From Neocallimastix lanati (nom. inval.) (taxonomy: Eukaryota > Neocallimastigomycota > Neocallimastigomycetes > Neocallimastigales > Neocallimastigaceae): a DNA stretch of 52,500 bases. The notes beneath the pieces are model-generated. The model searched no databases. It was not told where the DNA came from and was given only the letters and a program-made list of their open reading frames with translations. The position numbers and the translations under genes were made by a program. The stretch is taken from positions 275,001-327,500 of the forward strand of contig JACVTC010000090.1 of assembly GCA_016946835.1 (NCBI GenBank). Direction: 5' to 3'. This document shows positions 22,741 to 35,112 of the stretch, one piece after another; position 1 is the stretch's first letter, and each line of letters opens with the position of its first letter.

Positions 22741-25628
22741 CTTAAATATATATTTATCTATTTGTTTATTTATTTAATTTATGTATTTATTAATTTATTT
22801 ATTTAATTTTAATTGGAAGAAAATAATATAATTTATTCTTTTTAATATAACTATAATATTTATTTTTAATAGTTAATTATATTTTTTTTTTTTTAAATAT
22901 AAATAAAAAGTTTATTTTTATTTAATTATATTATAATAATTATTGTTTATTTTTATTTAATTTAATATTGATGAATAGAAAAAAAAAAAAAAAAGAAAAA
23001 AAACCTTTTATTTTATATATTTTTTTTTTATATTATTAATTTCTAATAAATATTAAGGAGCTTTTTTTGTTCAATAAACTAAAATAAAGTTTTGTTTTAT
23101 TTAATAAATTTGAAATAAAGTTTTTATATTATTAATCTATCATATTAAATAAATATGAGTATTCTAAAAATTATATATTTGGGGTTAAATAAATGTAATT
23201 TGTTGTGAGTTGAGTGATGAAAAAAGATAATCTAAAAATGTCGAAAAAAAAAAAAAATTAAAGTTTTATATTAGAAATTATATTAAATTTTATATAAATT
23301 ATAGATCAAAATCAATTTATTTTAATAAATGTTATAATATATTATAATACAGTCAATTAAAATAAATTACATAAAATATATGCTTTTCGATCTCGTGACC
23401 GATAATAAAAATACTAAAAATGTTATTAACGCGATTCATTGCGATAAAAAATGTTCAAAAACAAAATAAATATTGAATTTTTTTAAAAAAAATTTAAAAA
23501 TAATAATATTCGGTGGATTAATAATAAATAATAAAACAACAATAATTAATATTAAATAAAAAATATTTTTTAAAATAATTAAATATCATATCAATTTTTA
23601 TAATCCTATATGAAATTCTGTATTTATTTATTAAAAAAACACAATAAACAAAAAACCGAAACAAAACTAATAAAATTTAATAATAATAAAAATAATAAAA
23701 TTAATAAAACTAATAATCAAAATAATAATCATAATAATAAAGAATAATAATAAAAAATGTTAATACTACTAATAATAATAAAGCCAATACTACTACTACT
23801 ACTACTAATAATAATAATAATAACAATAATAATAACAATAACAGATTATTAAAAAAAGATTAAAATAATTTATGCATTTTTTTTTATAAATATCTTTATT
23901 AATTAATATTTAGTTATTATCTGTTCTGGTTTCTATTATCCTTATTATAAAAACTGGTAGCTAGTGTATCATCTATTTAAAAATATTTAAAAAAATAGAA
24001 AAAAATTTTTCAATTATATCTAATATCTTATTCATTATTATTTAAATAATATCTTATTTATATTTTATTTAATCTCTTTATTTTTTTTCTTTTTTTTTTA
24101 ATTCCTTGTTTATTTATATTTTTATTATTATTTTTTTAATTTTTATTATTTCTGGTTTAAATTTTAAAATTATATATTAATTTCTGTAAAAATGTTTTAA
24201 AAACTTTAATTTTAATGTCATATATCATAGATATATCATAGATATGATGATATGATAGTATTAATATAATTAAATTATTTAAATAATAAATTTCATATTT
24301 ATTTGAAAAGAAAGTATAATATAAAAGTGATAATTTATTAATCATTTTAATATTAAATCATTTATATATTTATATGTATTTCTAATAAAAACGTTTTTAA
24401 TAATTAAATTAAATAACAAAAAAAAAAAAAAAAAAATCTATATATATATATATAAATGATATTATATAGTACTTTATGTATTTTATTAATTAATAAATAT
24501 TAAATATTTTTATTATTATTATTTTTTATAATTAATAATTATGAATTTGATATTTATAAAAAGAAAACAGATTATGGTATTATAAAATTATGTATATAAT
24601 ACTTGATTTTATAAAATTAATAAACGAATCATGTTAATAATATAATGTCATAAAAGAAAGATCAACAATTGAAAAATCAATTTAACAATAAGTTTAAATA
24701 TGATATATATAAAAACATAACTATCATAATTACAAGGGAACATTAAGATAAACTTATATGGATAAGCCATCTAATTTTATATCCATATTTTAAACATTAG
24801 ATATACTCAAAAACATAATAATTATAATTATTTATTAAAAGTTAAATTAAAAATAGCCATATTTAAATGAGATATATATAAAATTAAAGTATAACAATTT
24901 TTAAAAGAAAAGATAAATTTTTTATGGATTAAGTCATTTAATTCTATATATAAAAAAATATTTTTATTATTATTTATTATTATTAATTATTAATAATAAT
25001 AAAAATTTAATAGTGAAAGTGTTGAAAGTAATTTTATTATTATTAATAATAATAAAAATTAAAGTTTTTACTAAATATGATAAGATAAAAAAAACCTTAA
25101 TTTTTTTTTTTTTTTTTTTTTTTTTTTATTATTAACTGATTAAATTTTTAAATTAAAATTTTTAGAGACATTATTAATTAAAATCTTTTTTTTTTTTTTT
25201 TTTTTTTTTTTATTAAAAGATTTAAGATAATAAAATATATGAATAAAAATAATTAAACAATTATAATTTAAAATGTTATTATTTTTATGATGGCTTGAGT
25301 AATGGCACAGTATGAGATATATATTATATATTTAAAAATAGATATTATTTAAATATATACAATGAAACATCATAATATAGAATAATATTGATGAAACAAT
25401 TTTTAAAACTTAACTATTTTTTAATTAAATTTTATTCGTTCTTAGATTACAATAGGATATTTAAAAATTATTAATAATATATAATAATATATATAATAAT
25501 AATAATATGGATTAATAATAATAATAGTAATAATATGGATATTAATAATAATAATAATAATAATTTCATAAAAAACAATAATATTACGTAATTAAAAATA
25601 ACAAAATAAAAAAGATGCCACGTTTAAT

Positions 25629-25660
<32 letters not shown>

Positions 25661-25754
25661 TAAATACATCAAATTTGTTGATAAATATCTTTTTTAGTAT
25701 ATTTAGTATTAATATTATGTTAATATAATTATGGATAAATAATATGATTAGAAT
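22741..25754. other. AT-rich intergenic region upstream of PFL-2
   Basis: The first few hundred bases must hold the PFL-2 promoter, but no distinct element is seen. The rest is AT-rich with poly-A/T runs (long T runs at about 25100-25127 and 25185-25210), trinucleotide runs (ACT/AAT near 23786-23830) and duplicated (AAT)n-type blocks near 24960-25060. No gene supported. Confidence 0.6.
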
Positions 25755-25771
25755 TTTTAGATTTTATTTTT
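25755..25771. repeat. Target-site duplication, left side of SINE-like insertion
   Basis: 'ttttagattttattttt', repeated exactly at 26173-26189; flanking bases differ on both sides. Confidence 0.75.
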
Positions 25772-26172
25772 CGGGGTTCGAATCCTCGGCATGGCACCAA
25801 ATAATCGGATGAGGTTTCTATCCTGGGATATCATAAGACCACACGTGATGTCCATAAGGCTTTCCCTCAAATGATTATTTCACCCATCCCTGATACTACG
25901 CTTTGAATTGAAGCATAGACCTTGATGATTGTAAAATTTCCAATCGCCAATGATTACACCCACTAGGGAGGAGTTAATGGTTCCGTTCTGATGCTCGTGG
26001 TCATTAGAGATATATGTAGGAACGTTAGGAATGCATCTCCGGGCAGTGCGTAACGACGATTGAGAGCGGCGAAGCTGATACAGTATGCCAATAACTCATC
26101 ACCTTACAGTTAATTAATAACTGTATGGCCATATGGGAGATGGGTACCCATATGTGCAAGTCTATGTTTTTG
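25772..26172 (+). mobile_element. SINE-like or LINE-3'-end insertion with a tRNA-type B box
   Basis: A 401-bp island of much higher G+C than anything around it, between two perfect 17-bp direct repeats. It opens with 'cggggttcgaatcctcggc', which contains GGTTCGAATCC (25775-25785), an exact match to the RNA polymerase III B-box consensus. No A box precedes it within the element. Near the right end are two hairpins: ACAGTTA/TAACTGT (about 26106-26124) and CATATGGG/CCCATATG (about 26131-26156). There is no ORF and no poly(A) on either side; the right end is 'tctatgtttttg'. It could be a tRNA-derived SINE lacking its 5' end, or the 3' end of an unrelated LINE. Orientation is taken from the B box. 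Confidence 0.65.
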
Positions 26173-26189
26173 TTTTAGATTTTATTTTT
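26173..26189. repeat. Target-site duplication, right side of SINE-like insertion
   Basis: Second exact copy of 'ttttagattttattttt'. Confidence 0.75.
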
Positions 26190-26631
26190 TGAAATATTAT
26201 TTGTTTACATATATCCATTGAAGCTCATTTTATAATTATTTTGAAATAAAAAAAAAAAAAAAAGAATTATTATAATATATAATTATTATTATCTTATTGA
26301 TTATCTATTTTTATATTTATTTATTATATATTTATTATTTTTATTTAAATTAATTTATTTTAACAGTTATTTATTTAACAATTATCAATATCAAAGATTT
26401 TTTTTTATTATTAATTATGATGAAAGTAGGTAAAAAATACCTCATAATAATTTTTATTATTAAATAATTCATATTAAGTTTAGTATTAATATATAATTAT
26501 TCCACATTTGTTTATCTTTAAAAAAAAAAAAAAATTTGTTAGTAATATACATGATATATTAAAATAAAACAAGGACACGAGACGAATAAAATACATAAAA
26601 CCAATTAAATTATATATTATAAATATATGAA

Positions 26632-27054
26632 TCTAGTGCGTTTCGTAATCGTGCATCATTTTGTAATGTGGCGTAATTATGTATGTAGCTTATTTTAATA
26701 ATCAAATAAATAATAATCAAATAAATAATAATCAAATAAATAATAATTAAATAATAATTAAATAAATAATAATTAAATAAATAATAAAATATTCTTATTT
26801 TATATATATAATTTATTAATATTCAATTATAAAAATAATTTTTTCTAATTCATTTTTAATAGAATATATTATTATTTCTTTTGAAATAGTTCTTTAATAA
26901 TATTTAATTGAAAAAATATATTATTATTTCTTTTAAAATAATTATTTGTATATTTGTTTATGATTATATAGAATATCTTAAAAATATATGGCTTTATTTA
27001 AAAATATATATACGCCACATTGTGAAATGCACGATTGCGAGGTGCATAATCCCC
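26632..27054. mobile_element. MITE-like element with imperfect terminal inverted repeats
   Basis: Arms of about 42 nt at 26632-26673 and 27013-27054 are inverted copies of each other. They share 'aatcgtgcat' and 'aatgtggcg' in the same order with a 3-nt length difference and mostly C/T transitions elsewhere, including at CpG positions. The 340-bp interior is pure AT-rich sequence with AAATAATAATC repeats and codes for nothing. This is the structure of a non-autonomous DNA transposon. The target-site duplication is not clear. Confidence 0.55.
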
Positions 27055-27194
27055 TAAATATATATTACAAATACTATAATGGTAATAATGCGTAATCTAA
27101 CCTTAAGATTAATAATAATTTATATAAAATTTATAATATAGATAAAAATAATATTATATCAACAATCAGATAATCAAATAAATATAATATGTAT

Positions 27195-27195
27195 C

Positions 27196-27250
<55 letters not shown>

Positions 27251-27253
27251 ATA
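27195..27253. repeat. (AAAT)n microsatellite
   Basis: About 15 uninterrupted AAAT units. Confidence 0.85.
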
Positions 27254-27384
27254 TATTATATTATATTTATTTACATGTTTATATCCAGTTGATGATATTA
27301 TAAAATAAATTAAATAAAATTATATCAGGGGGTTATTTCTTTTTATATCATAATATTAATACTTAACAGTTAATTGTTGGATTG

Positions 27385-28033
27385 TTGGATTTCCTGAACT
27401 AAATATTTTTGATTTATGGACCAATAAATTTCCAACTCCCTTCAAATGTTTTTGTAATAAAATTTCCATTGAAACTACTTCAATACAATATAAAATTGAT
27501 TATTATATGAATAATATACTTGATGATGATTGTACTCTTGCCTGACATGTTTCATGTAAGTGTTAGTAAAAAAATATATTTTTTAGAGCTTGTTGCAATT
27601 TAACTAAAATTTTATTTTATGTCTTCAATTACGAATATGATGAAAGAATTTAAAAAAAAAAAAAAAATAAGTTGAACTAAAATTTTGGTCATGTTAAATT
27701 AAATGAAGATAGATATCTCAATTTCGAATCAATATGGGAAACATTTTTAATATAGCCATAAATTGTTTTTATTATTAATTCTATGAATAATAGATATTAT
27801 CATGAAGCTATTTAAATAGTATTTTATGATACTTATATTCATTGTTATATGACTTTTAGTATTTTAGGATTCAATGTAACTACTGATTTCTTCTCTACTA
27901 TTAAATATGATAAGGTTTTCTAAAGTAGTAATAAAGAAACTAATTTAACTACAGATTTCAAAATCGAAGATGAATTCCAAAAATTTAATAATGATGATGA
28001 TGGTATTGATCATTTTGCTATTAAAATTTCAAT

Positions 28034-28098
<65 letters not shown>

Positions 28099-28610
28099 AT
28101 ATTAAAGAAGTATTTAGTTTACAGAAATTCTGAACTTTCTTTATTTGTTTCAACTATTACTTCAAATACTGTTTATAGTAAGAAGACCTGTTCTACACCA
28201 AAAGATCACAAAGGACAAAGTCGAAGAAGCTTTTAATCTATCTTGTAATTTAAATGTATGAATGTAAAATTAACAGAGTAATTATTTCACTTAACTCTTA
28301 TAATAAAATTGAATATGAATATTGTAAAGATGCCATTTTTAACACTTTCACTTGTATTCCAACCTCTAAGTTTAAAGATGAATGTGTTACCAATTTTTCT
28401 GGTTTATTAGATAGTTATTTCAGCGAAGGAGGATTTCACTTGAATGTAATTATTTTAGTTCATGAAACTTTAAAAGATGTCATGATTAACCCAGAACTTT
28501 GTCCAAACTTAACTATACTATTTGTACTTCAGAATATGAAGTTCATTTCATTCGTTTAATACCAGACCAACAAAGAAAACTCCTCACCAGAAACTTTCTA
28601 TGAAATTATT
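27385..28610 (+). pseudogene. Pyruvate formate-lyase pseudogene, C-terminal half
   Basis: Colinear with PFL codons from about 343 to the C-terminus, but full of stops, frameshifts and indels. Recognisable stretches are '[20 protein letters not shown]', 'NKIEYEYCKDAIFNTFTCIP' and 'SGLLDSYFSEGGFHLNVIIL'. The codons of the catalytic Cys-Cys pair now read TGA-CAT, and the radical glycine GGA has become GAA (Ser-Glu-Tyr in place of Ser-Gly-Tyr). A run of 61 T replaces the segment after 'AIKIS'. Two short ORFs on the plus strand (27970-28236 and 28254-28559) are fragments of it. The 5' half is absent. Many replacement changes indicate an old copy. Confidence 0.92.
28035..28095. repeat. Homopolymer of 61 T inside the PFL pseudogene
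   Basis: An unbroken T run replaces about 10 nt of ancestral coding sequence between the equivalents of 'EIPK' and 'LKKYPAYRN'. Exact length may be uncertain in any assembly. Confidence 0.85.
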
Positions 28611-29262
28611 AAAATTAATTTAATTATAATTAATAATATATAGATTCATTAAAAAAAAAAAAATTATAGAATTTTATAAGTTTATAATTATATTTAAATT
28701 TATTAGACAAAAATTATTAATCAAAAATTATTTTTAAAAAAATAAAATAAATATATATATATATATAGAATTACTATATCATTTAAATTATTTAAATTAT
28801 ATTTATATTTATTTTGAAATAAAAAAAAAAAAATTATTTAAATTGGAAATAATTAACACTAATATCATAATTTAGTAATATTGTAAATTATAAATTTGGT
28901 ATTAGTGTTAATTATTTCCAAGAAAATTACAATTTTAGTGTTCATTATTTCCAAGAAAATTAATTTATATATTAATTAATAATAATTTCTATACAATTGT
29001 AATAAATTGTAATAATAAATCTTTCCTATTTTAAATATTTAAAAACATTGATTTATATATTACTAATGATTTTTAAACAATTAATAATAATAATTAATCT
29101 TTCCTTTTTTAAATATTTGAAAACCTTATTTTATATATAATTAAAAATGATTTTTAAACATTTTTTTGATAATCATAAATAATTACATCTTTAAATATTT
29201 AAAAATGTTTTTTAACAAAGATTAAATAAATTTTTATAAAAAATGGAAAAAACTAAACCAAA

Positions 29263-29303
<41 letters not shown>

Positions 29304-29418
29304 CAAAAATTGTTGGGCTAGTATAGTCTTTTTATTCTTAATTTTTTTTTATTTATTATTTTTTATTTATATATATAATATAATATATAAAAAAAAGGAA
29401 AATAGTTATTTTCTTTTT

Positions 29419-29455
<37 letters not shown>

Positions 29456-29884
29456 AACGGATTGTACTAATATTTACAGAATGAAATAATTTTTTTTTTT
29501 TTTTTTGTTTTTTACAAATTGATAAATAAATAATAAACGTACATATATAAATAATTGTATTTAAATTTTAATAATTTACATTTTAATGATTATTTTATAT
29601 ATACTTATATACTTATTATTAATGAAAAATATAATTAATAAATTATTTCTAAATGTAAAATATTATTAATTATATTTTTCATTAATAATAATTTAAATAT
29701 CTTAAATATATTTAAAAAATTTTTTAAAAAACAAAACAAAATAAAATAATAAAATAATTATTTTTTTTTTACTATATAAATATTATTTAAATCTACATTA
29801 AGTATAAATTAAAAATTAACTTTATCTATATAATATAATAATAATTTCATTTTTTAATAATTAATAATTTTTTTTTTTTTTTTT
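28611..29884. other. AT-rich intergenic region
   Basis: No gene supported. Short interspersed duplications occur near 28850-28975 ('gtgttaattatttccaagaaaatta' type, about two copies plus an inverted 'ggaaataattaacac'). Others are a long A run (29266-29300) and an AT dinucleotide run (29425-29453). A poly-T run lies just 3' of the next gene (29870-29886). Confidence 0.55.
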
Positions 29885-30517
29885 TTAATAATAATATATA
29901 ATTTGTTGTGGTTGTTGTGTTTGAGCCTGAGGAACAGTTTGAATTTGAGTTTGAGTTACTTGATAATTTTGTAATACTTGTCGATATTCAACAGTTTGTT
30001 GTTGAGGTTGAATATTAGTGGTGGTTTGATTCACTGAATTAACTGGTGGAATAACTACAATATTTTTAACATCCGATGGGTTATTAATAATTGAATATTC
30101 AATAGTATTTACTGGATTTAAAATATTCACAGTTGATGTATAGGTAATATTTTGAACATTACTATTATCTTGATTAAATTCTGGAGATTGACTCTCATTC
30201 TTGACAATTGGACTACAGATACTACTTGTAGGAGATGGGAAACTATATTGTATATTATTATTTTGAATAGAAGGAATATTTATAATTGGTGTACCATATG
30301 TTGTTTGAGAAGTATTATATGATACTTGTGTAGTAGTATATGATGATTGATTAGTATTATATGGTTGAGCAGTAGTATATGATAATTGATTATATGGTGT
30401 TTGTGCCACAGTATATGATGACTGAGTAGCATTATATGATGATTGAGCAGTATTAGTATTATTTATAGAAACTATTTGATAACTAGTTTGACTTTGATTT
30501 TGAGTAAAGGAATTTTG

Positions 30518-30562
<45 letters not shown>

Positions 30563-31825
30563 ATTATTATTATTATAATTATTATTATTATAATTATTAT
30601 TATTATTAATATTATTATTAATATTATTATTAGTATTATTACTTCTATTATCATATTGAATTACTGCTAAACTCATATTTGGTGATGGATAAATATTATA
30701 CTGTGAATTTGAAGAATTTGAAATTGAATTATTTGATGAAACATATTGATATTCATTATTATTTATTACAGTATTAGATGGTGTTGAATTTTTGTTTATT
30801 TGGTTTATTTGAGTTGTGCTACTTATATTTTTAGTTTCTTTAGTTTCTTTATTAGGTAATTGCTTACGCTTTATAGATTTAGTACCTCTCTTTATTGATT
30901 TTTCAACTTTAGTTATAATTTCATCTTCATAATGACAAATTTTAGAATATCTCTCATCGGAACAAAGCTTCTTCCATGTTCTTGTTACATGTGAACTATT
31001 AATACAATCTGGTCTATTTCCAGCATTTTGAAGTATAGATCCCCATAAGAGTTTCATTTGAGTTGGAGTTTTGGCATAACTATATATAGATCTACAGATA
31101 CGTTCATAACCTTTTTAGTTTATTTTATAATTATTATTATTATTATTAGTATTTTTGGAATAGATATTAAAGATTTAATTAATATAATATTATTTATTAT
31201 TTAATTAAGTAAAAATTTTTAAGTATTATACTATACTTACATGGTTGAATTTCAAAATCTTCAAGTTGATCAATTACTTTTGCAGATATTAAGTAACGAT
31301 AAGCTTCTAATAATATATAATATTTATATATTTATAAAAAAAAAATTAATATATATAATACAATTTTTTATTTTTTATTTTTTTTAAATTATATAAACTT
31401 CAACTTACGAGCTCTATATTTTATTTCATTTAATAGTTTCATATGAAAAATATTTAAATAATATATATAAAAATTAGTAATGATGAAATCCAATAATTTA
31501 TATAGTATTTATTTTTATTAAATAAATATAAAAATTAAAAAATATTATAATTACTTTGAAATTTTCCACTTCTTCTTTATGAATTCATCAAAAGGACAGT
31601 TATATTGCTTATATTCTTTAGATTGTATTGATTTTTGAATTTTTTTAATTAAAACTTTGAATTTTTTTTGCTTTTCTATATATGCTTTAAGCGTACTATA
31701 AATATTATAAATTATTGTTAATTATTAATATATATATTTTAATTAAATTTATATATATTTTAATTTAATTTTTAATAAATTTATTATTATCTATATTACT
31801 TTTCAAGGATAGTATTTCTTTTCAT
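29885..31825 (-). CDS. Putative DNA-binding protein with Asn/Gln-rich tail, function unknown (predicted 487 aa, five exons)
   Basis: Exons by eye (minus): 31825-31800, 31695-31555, 31413-31409, 31306-31241 and 31110-29885. All introns are GT...AG, 102-141 bp, and phases fit to 1464 nt. The third exon is only 5 nt (AGCTC); the alternative is a start at ATG 31442, which would drop the first two exons. Residues 1-55 are Lys-rich (MKRNTILENTLKAYIEKQKK). Residues 52-135 form a compact block with W52, 'AYRYLISAKVIDQLEDF', 'YERICRSIYSYAKTPTQMKL' and then W102 and a second Trp in 'VTRTWKKL'. In layout this resembles helix-turn-helix regions of ParB/phage-type regulators; that is inference. Then come basic 'KSIKRGTKSIKRKQ', a poly-Asn tract from (AAT)n, and repeated Ser-Tyr-Thr-Gln motifs. 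A nuclear regulator is plausible but not shown. Confidence 0.7.
30519..30637. repeat. (ATT)n trinucleotide tract coding for poly-Asn
   Basis: Interrupted trinucleotide repeat within the last exon of the gene at 29885-31825, read as AAT codons on the minus strand (a long Asn run with occasional Tyr). Low-complexity ORFs on both strands derive from it. Confidence 0.8.
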
Positions 31826-32844
31826 TTTAGTATTATTAATATTTAGAAATTTTTATTACTTATAAAATAAATTAATGATTATGAATTTTTATACAATATT
31901 TTAAAAATTTTATTAAAAATTTTTTTTTATTATATTATAATAAATATATTATAATTAATAAAGAATTAAAATTATATTTCCAAAAAAAGATAATTCCAAA
32001 TTTTTTATATAAACAATTCTTGAATGAAAAAAAAAAAAAAAAAAAAAAAAGGACAGGTAAAAGTGTGTTTATATATATGTAATTTTGATTAATCACAAAA
32101 AAATATGCCAATAATTTAAATATTAAATTTGTATATCTTTTAATTTATGAACTTTTTTTAATTAAGCCGTTAAAAGTTTAAATCATATAATTTCACCTTT
32201 CAAAAAGATTTGATATTCAATTTTTTTGGTTATAATATATATAATTACAGTTAATACATATCAATTTTAAATATTATTATTAATATTATTATTGTTTTTT
32301 AATTTATTTTGTTTTACTGTAAAATTAAAAAAAAAAATTATTATAATAGTGGGATATAATTTTAAAAATATTTAATATTTAGTGTATTATTAAGATAACA
32401 TTATATAAATATAATGAAGTTGAAATATTTGGAATAAATGTTGAAAATGTAAATATTAATATATATATCTATGTAAGTTTTTGGAATATATATATATATA
32501 TATATATTTATAAAAATAAATTAATGAAAGTTATAAATGACATTAATTATTAAATTATTATATAATAAGAAATGTCATTATTTATGAATTTTTATACTTT
32601 TAAAAGATGTCATTATTTATAAATTCATGTATATTTAAAAAATGATATTATTTATATAAATTCTTAAATATTTCATGAAGAAAAATAATTCTTATAATTA
32701 TTCTATTTTTAAAAAAATATTGATTACAATATTTCTTATATTTCTATTATCAAAAATAGAAGTTTCAAGTTATAATTGTTTCATTGTAATTAATAAATGT
32801 ATTTATTTGTTTATATATTTTTTGTTTTATAGTAAATTTATTAC

Positions 32845-32882
<38 letters not shown>

Positions 32883-34775
32883 TATTATGAAATGTTATAA
32901 TAATTATTAAACATTTTTGTACTATTTAATATTTCAATGTATATTTATTATAAATCAATTAATATAAAATTGTTATCCAAATGTAAATTGCCCTTAAATT
33001 TTTTTTTATTAAATAAAATCTTCTTTTTTTTAATTTAAAATTTATCTTTAATAAATTTAATTTTGGAGATTTTGTCAGAGAAATTAATTTATATGCAATG
33101 TAAAATTATTTATCGAAAATGAATATATTTTAATCGTAGTATTATTTTATTTATATTCATTTTTGTATACAATTTAATAGTTTTAGTTTTTTTTTATTTT
33201 TTTTTTATTTTTTTTTTTAATACTTTCTAAGATTTAATATTGTTTGTATATTGAATAAAGTACCACATTATTATTTATATTTTATATTATTACAAAAAAT
33301 ATTTTCAGATAGTATATAATTCTTCTCATATAAATTCGAGATGAGTGAAAGATTCATTTCTTAAGTGAAATAATTTTTTTTTTCTCAGTAATAATAGCAT
33401 ATTTTTATTGATTTTTCAAAAGTAATCATTATTCTATTAAAAAATTAAAAATTTTTTGAAGTTATAATCATTTATAAAGCAAATTATATTAATAATACTT
33501 TAGGATTAATTAAAATAATAAACATGACTAGTAAAAATACTATATTTAAATTTTAACAAAAATAAAGTTATGATTATTAAATATTAATACAATTGTCATG
33601 AAAGTTATTTATTTTTAATTTATTTCAAATTTATCGATAATCGATAAAAAATTTTTTTTTTTTTACTAATAAATAAATAATTATATCAATTATAAATAGT
33701 TATATCAATAATAAATAATTATACCAATAGAGGAATGATATTACATAAGTACATATTAATCTTTAATAGAGAAATGAGGATTAATATAACAACAAAAAAA
33801 AAAAAAAACTTATAAGAAAATTCCACAAATAATATTCATGCAAAAAAAAAAATATAATAATAATATAATATTAACAAATCATGAAAAAATTTAATTAATT
33901 TAAATAAATTAATAATATAATATTTTATAAATGATCTACAAAAAATATCATAAAAATTAATTTAAAGTGATAATAATATAAGATATCATGAAAGTATAAT
34001 ATTATATATTTAAATTGTAATAATTTATTTTAATATATAAAATTTTATTCAATAATAATATATTACTATAAATAAATCCTCAGATAAAATGTAATTAACA
34101 TTTACTAACCCTGTGAAATTAATGAATATACTAATATAACTAATTAAAATGAAATATACTTTATTATTATGGAACATACGTAATATATAAGTATATGTAT
34201 ATATTTATATTAAATAAATATTAATATTGAAAATATTAATAAATTAAAAAATGGATACATTAGCATTTGTTTCATATAAAAAGTAGTTACACCAAAAAAT
34301 ACGGTATATTTGTTGTAAAGTCAATAATGAAACTACTAAAAATTATCTTTATTATTTAAAAATAATAGTATATACCAAAAATAGCCAACTTCTTGAAGAG
34401 TTCAATATAACAATAATAATTATTTTATCTTATACTCAAAAAATAATGTATCCATTATTATTTATATCTGATTTAATAAAATTAAAATTTTATTTAATTG
34501 GTAAATACTAATTTAAAGATTTTTTTTTATTTAATGATACATTTTATTGAAAATGAGACATTATATAATTATTTATAAAAGTTCATAAATATTTAAAATA
34601 GATATTTTATATTAATAATATTATTCTTCAAATAAATAATTAAATTTTTAGATTTATACTAATACTTAACTGTAACTTTTAGTATTTTTTTTAGAATATT
34701 TAAAAATATATATTCATAATATTCATAACACCATTATATTATTATTATTATATTTTAAAAAATTATAAAAATAAT

Positions 34776-35032
34776 TTATAAATATACTACTATTATTAAT
34801 TGTAATAGTAATAATGGTAGTAATAATAATGATTGTAATAGAAATAGTCATAATATTAGTAATAGTAATAGCCTAATTATAATAATTATAGTAATAATAA
34901 TTAGTAATGATATTAGTAATAATAATTGTAATAGAAATAGTTATAATGAAAATAATAATAGTAATAGCTTAATAATAATAATAATAATAATAAAATAATA
35001 ATAATAGTTAACATTAATAGTAATGATGATAG

Positions 35033-35079
<47 letters not shown>

Positions 35080-35112
35080 GAAATAGTCATACTAATAATA
35101 GTAAAGGTAATT
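34776..35112. repeat. Degenerate Asn/Ser-type trinucleotide repeat block
   Basis: About 340 bp of AAT/AGT/TAG trinucleotides in which the longer phrase 'tgtaatagaaatagt' recurs about twice and a third variant occurs near 35080. It suggests a decayed higher-order repeat or a former Asn/Ser-rich coding tract. No open frame now spans it. Confidence 0.6.

Noticed and set aside
24157-24345. 62-aa minus-strand ORF
   Set aside because: Composition is what AT-rich DNA gives by chance; no similarity within the window, no upstream features.
25772-25850. tRNA gene suggested by GGTTCGAATCC
   Set aside because: Only the T-arm/B-box part fits; no acceptor stem, D arm or anticodon arm can be drawn upstream, where the sequence is the AT-rich target duplication.
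27195-27253. CRISPR-like array
   Set aside because: Simple AAAT microsatellite without spacers; the organism is eukaryotic. The 33-bp array at 49156-49418 was rejected as CRISPR for the same reason: units are contiguous, with no unique spacers.
32675-32890. 71-aa plus-strand ORF with a hydrophobic stretch and Phe run
   Set aside because: The C-terminal Phe run is a poly-T tract and the rest is AT-driven Ile/Leu/Tyr/Lys; no paralogue or context supports it.
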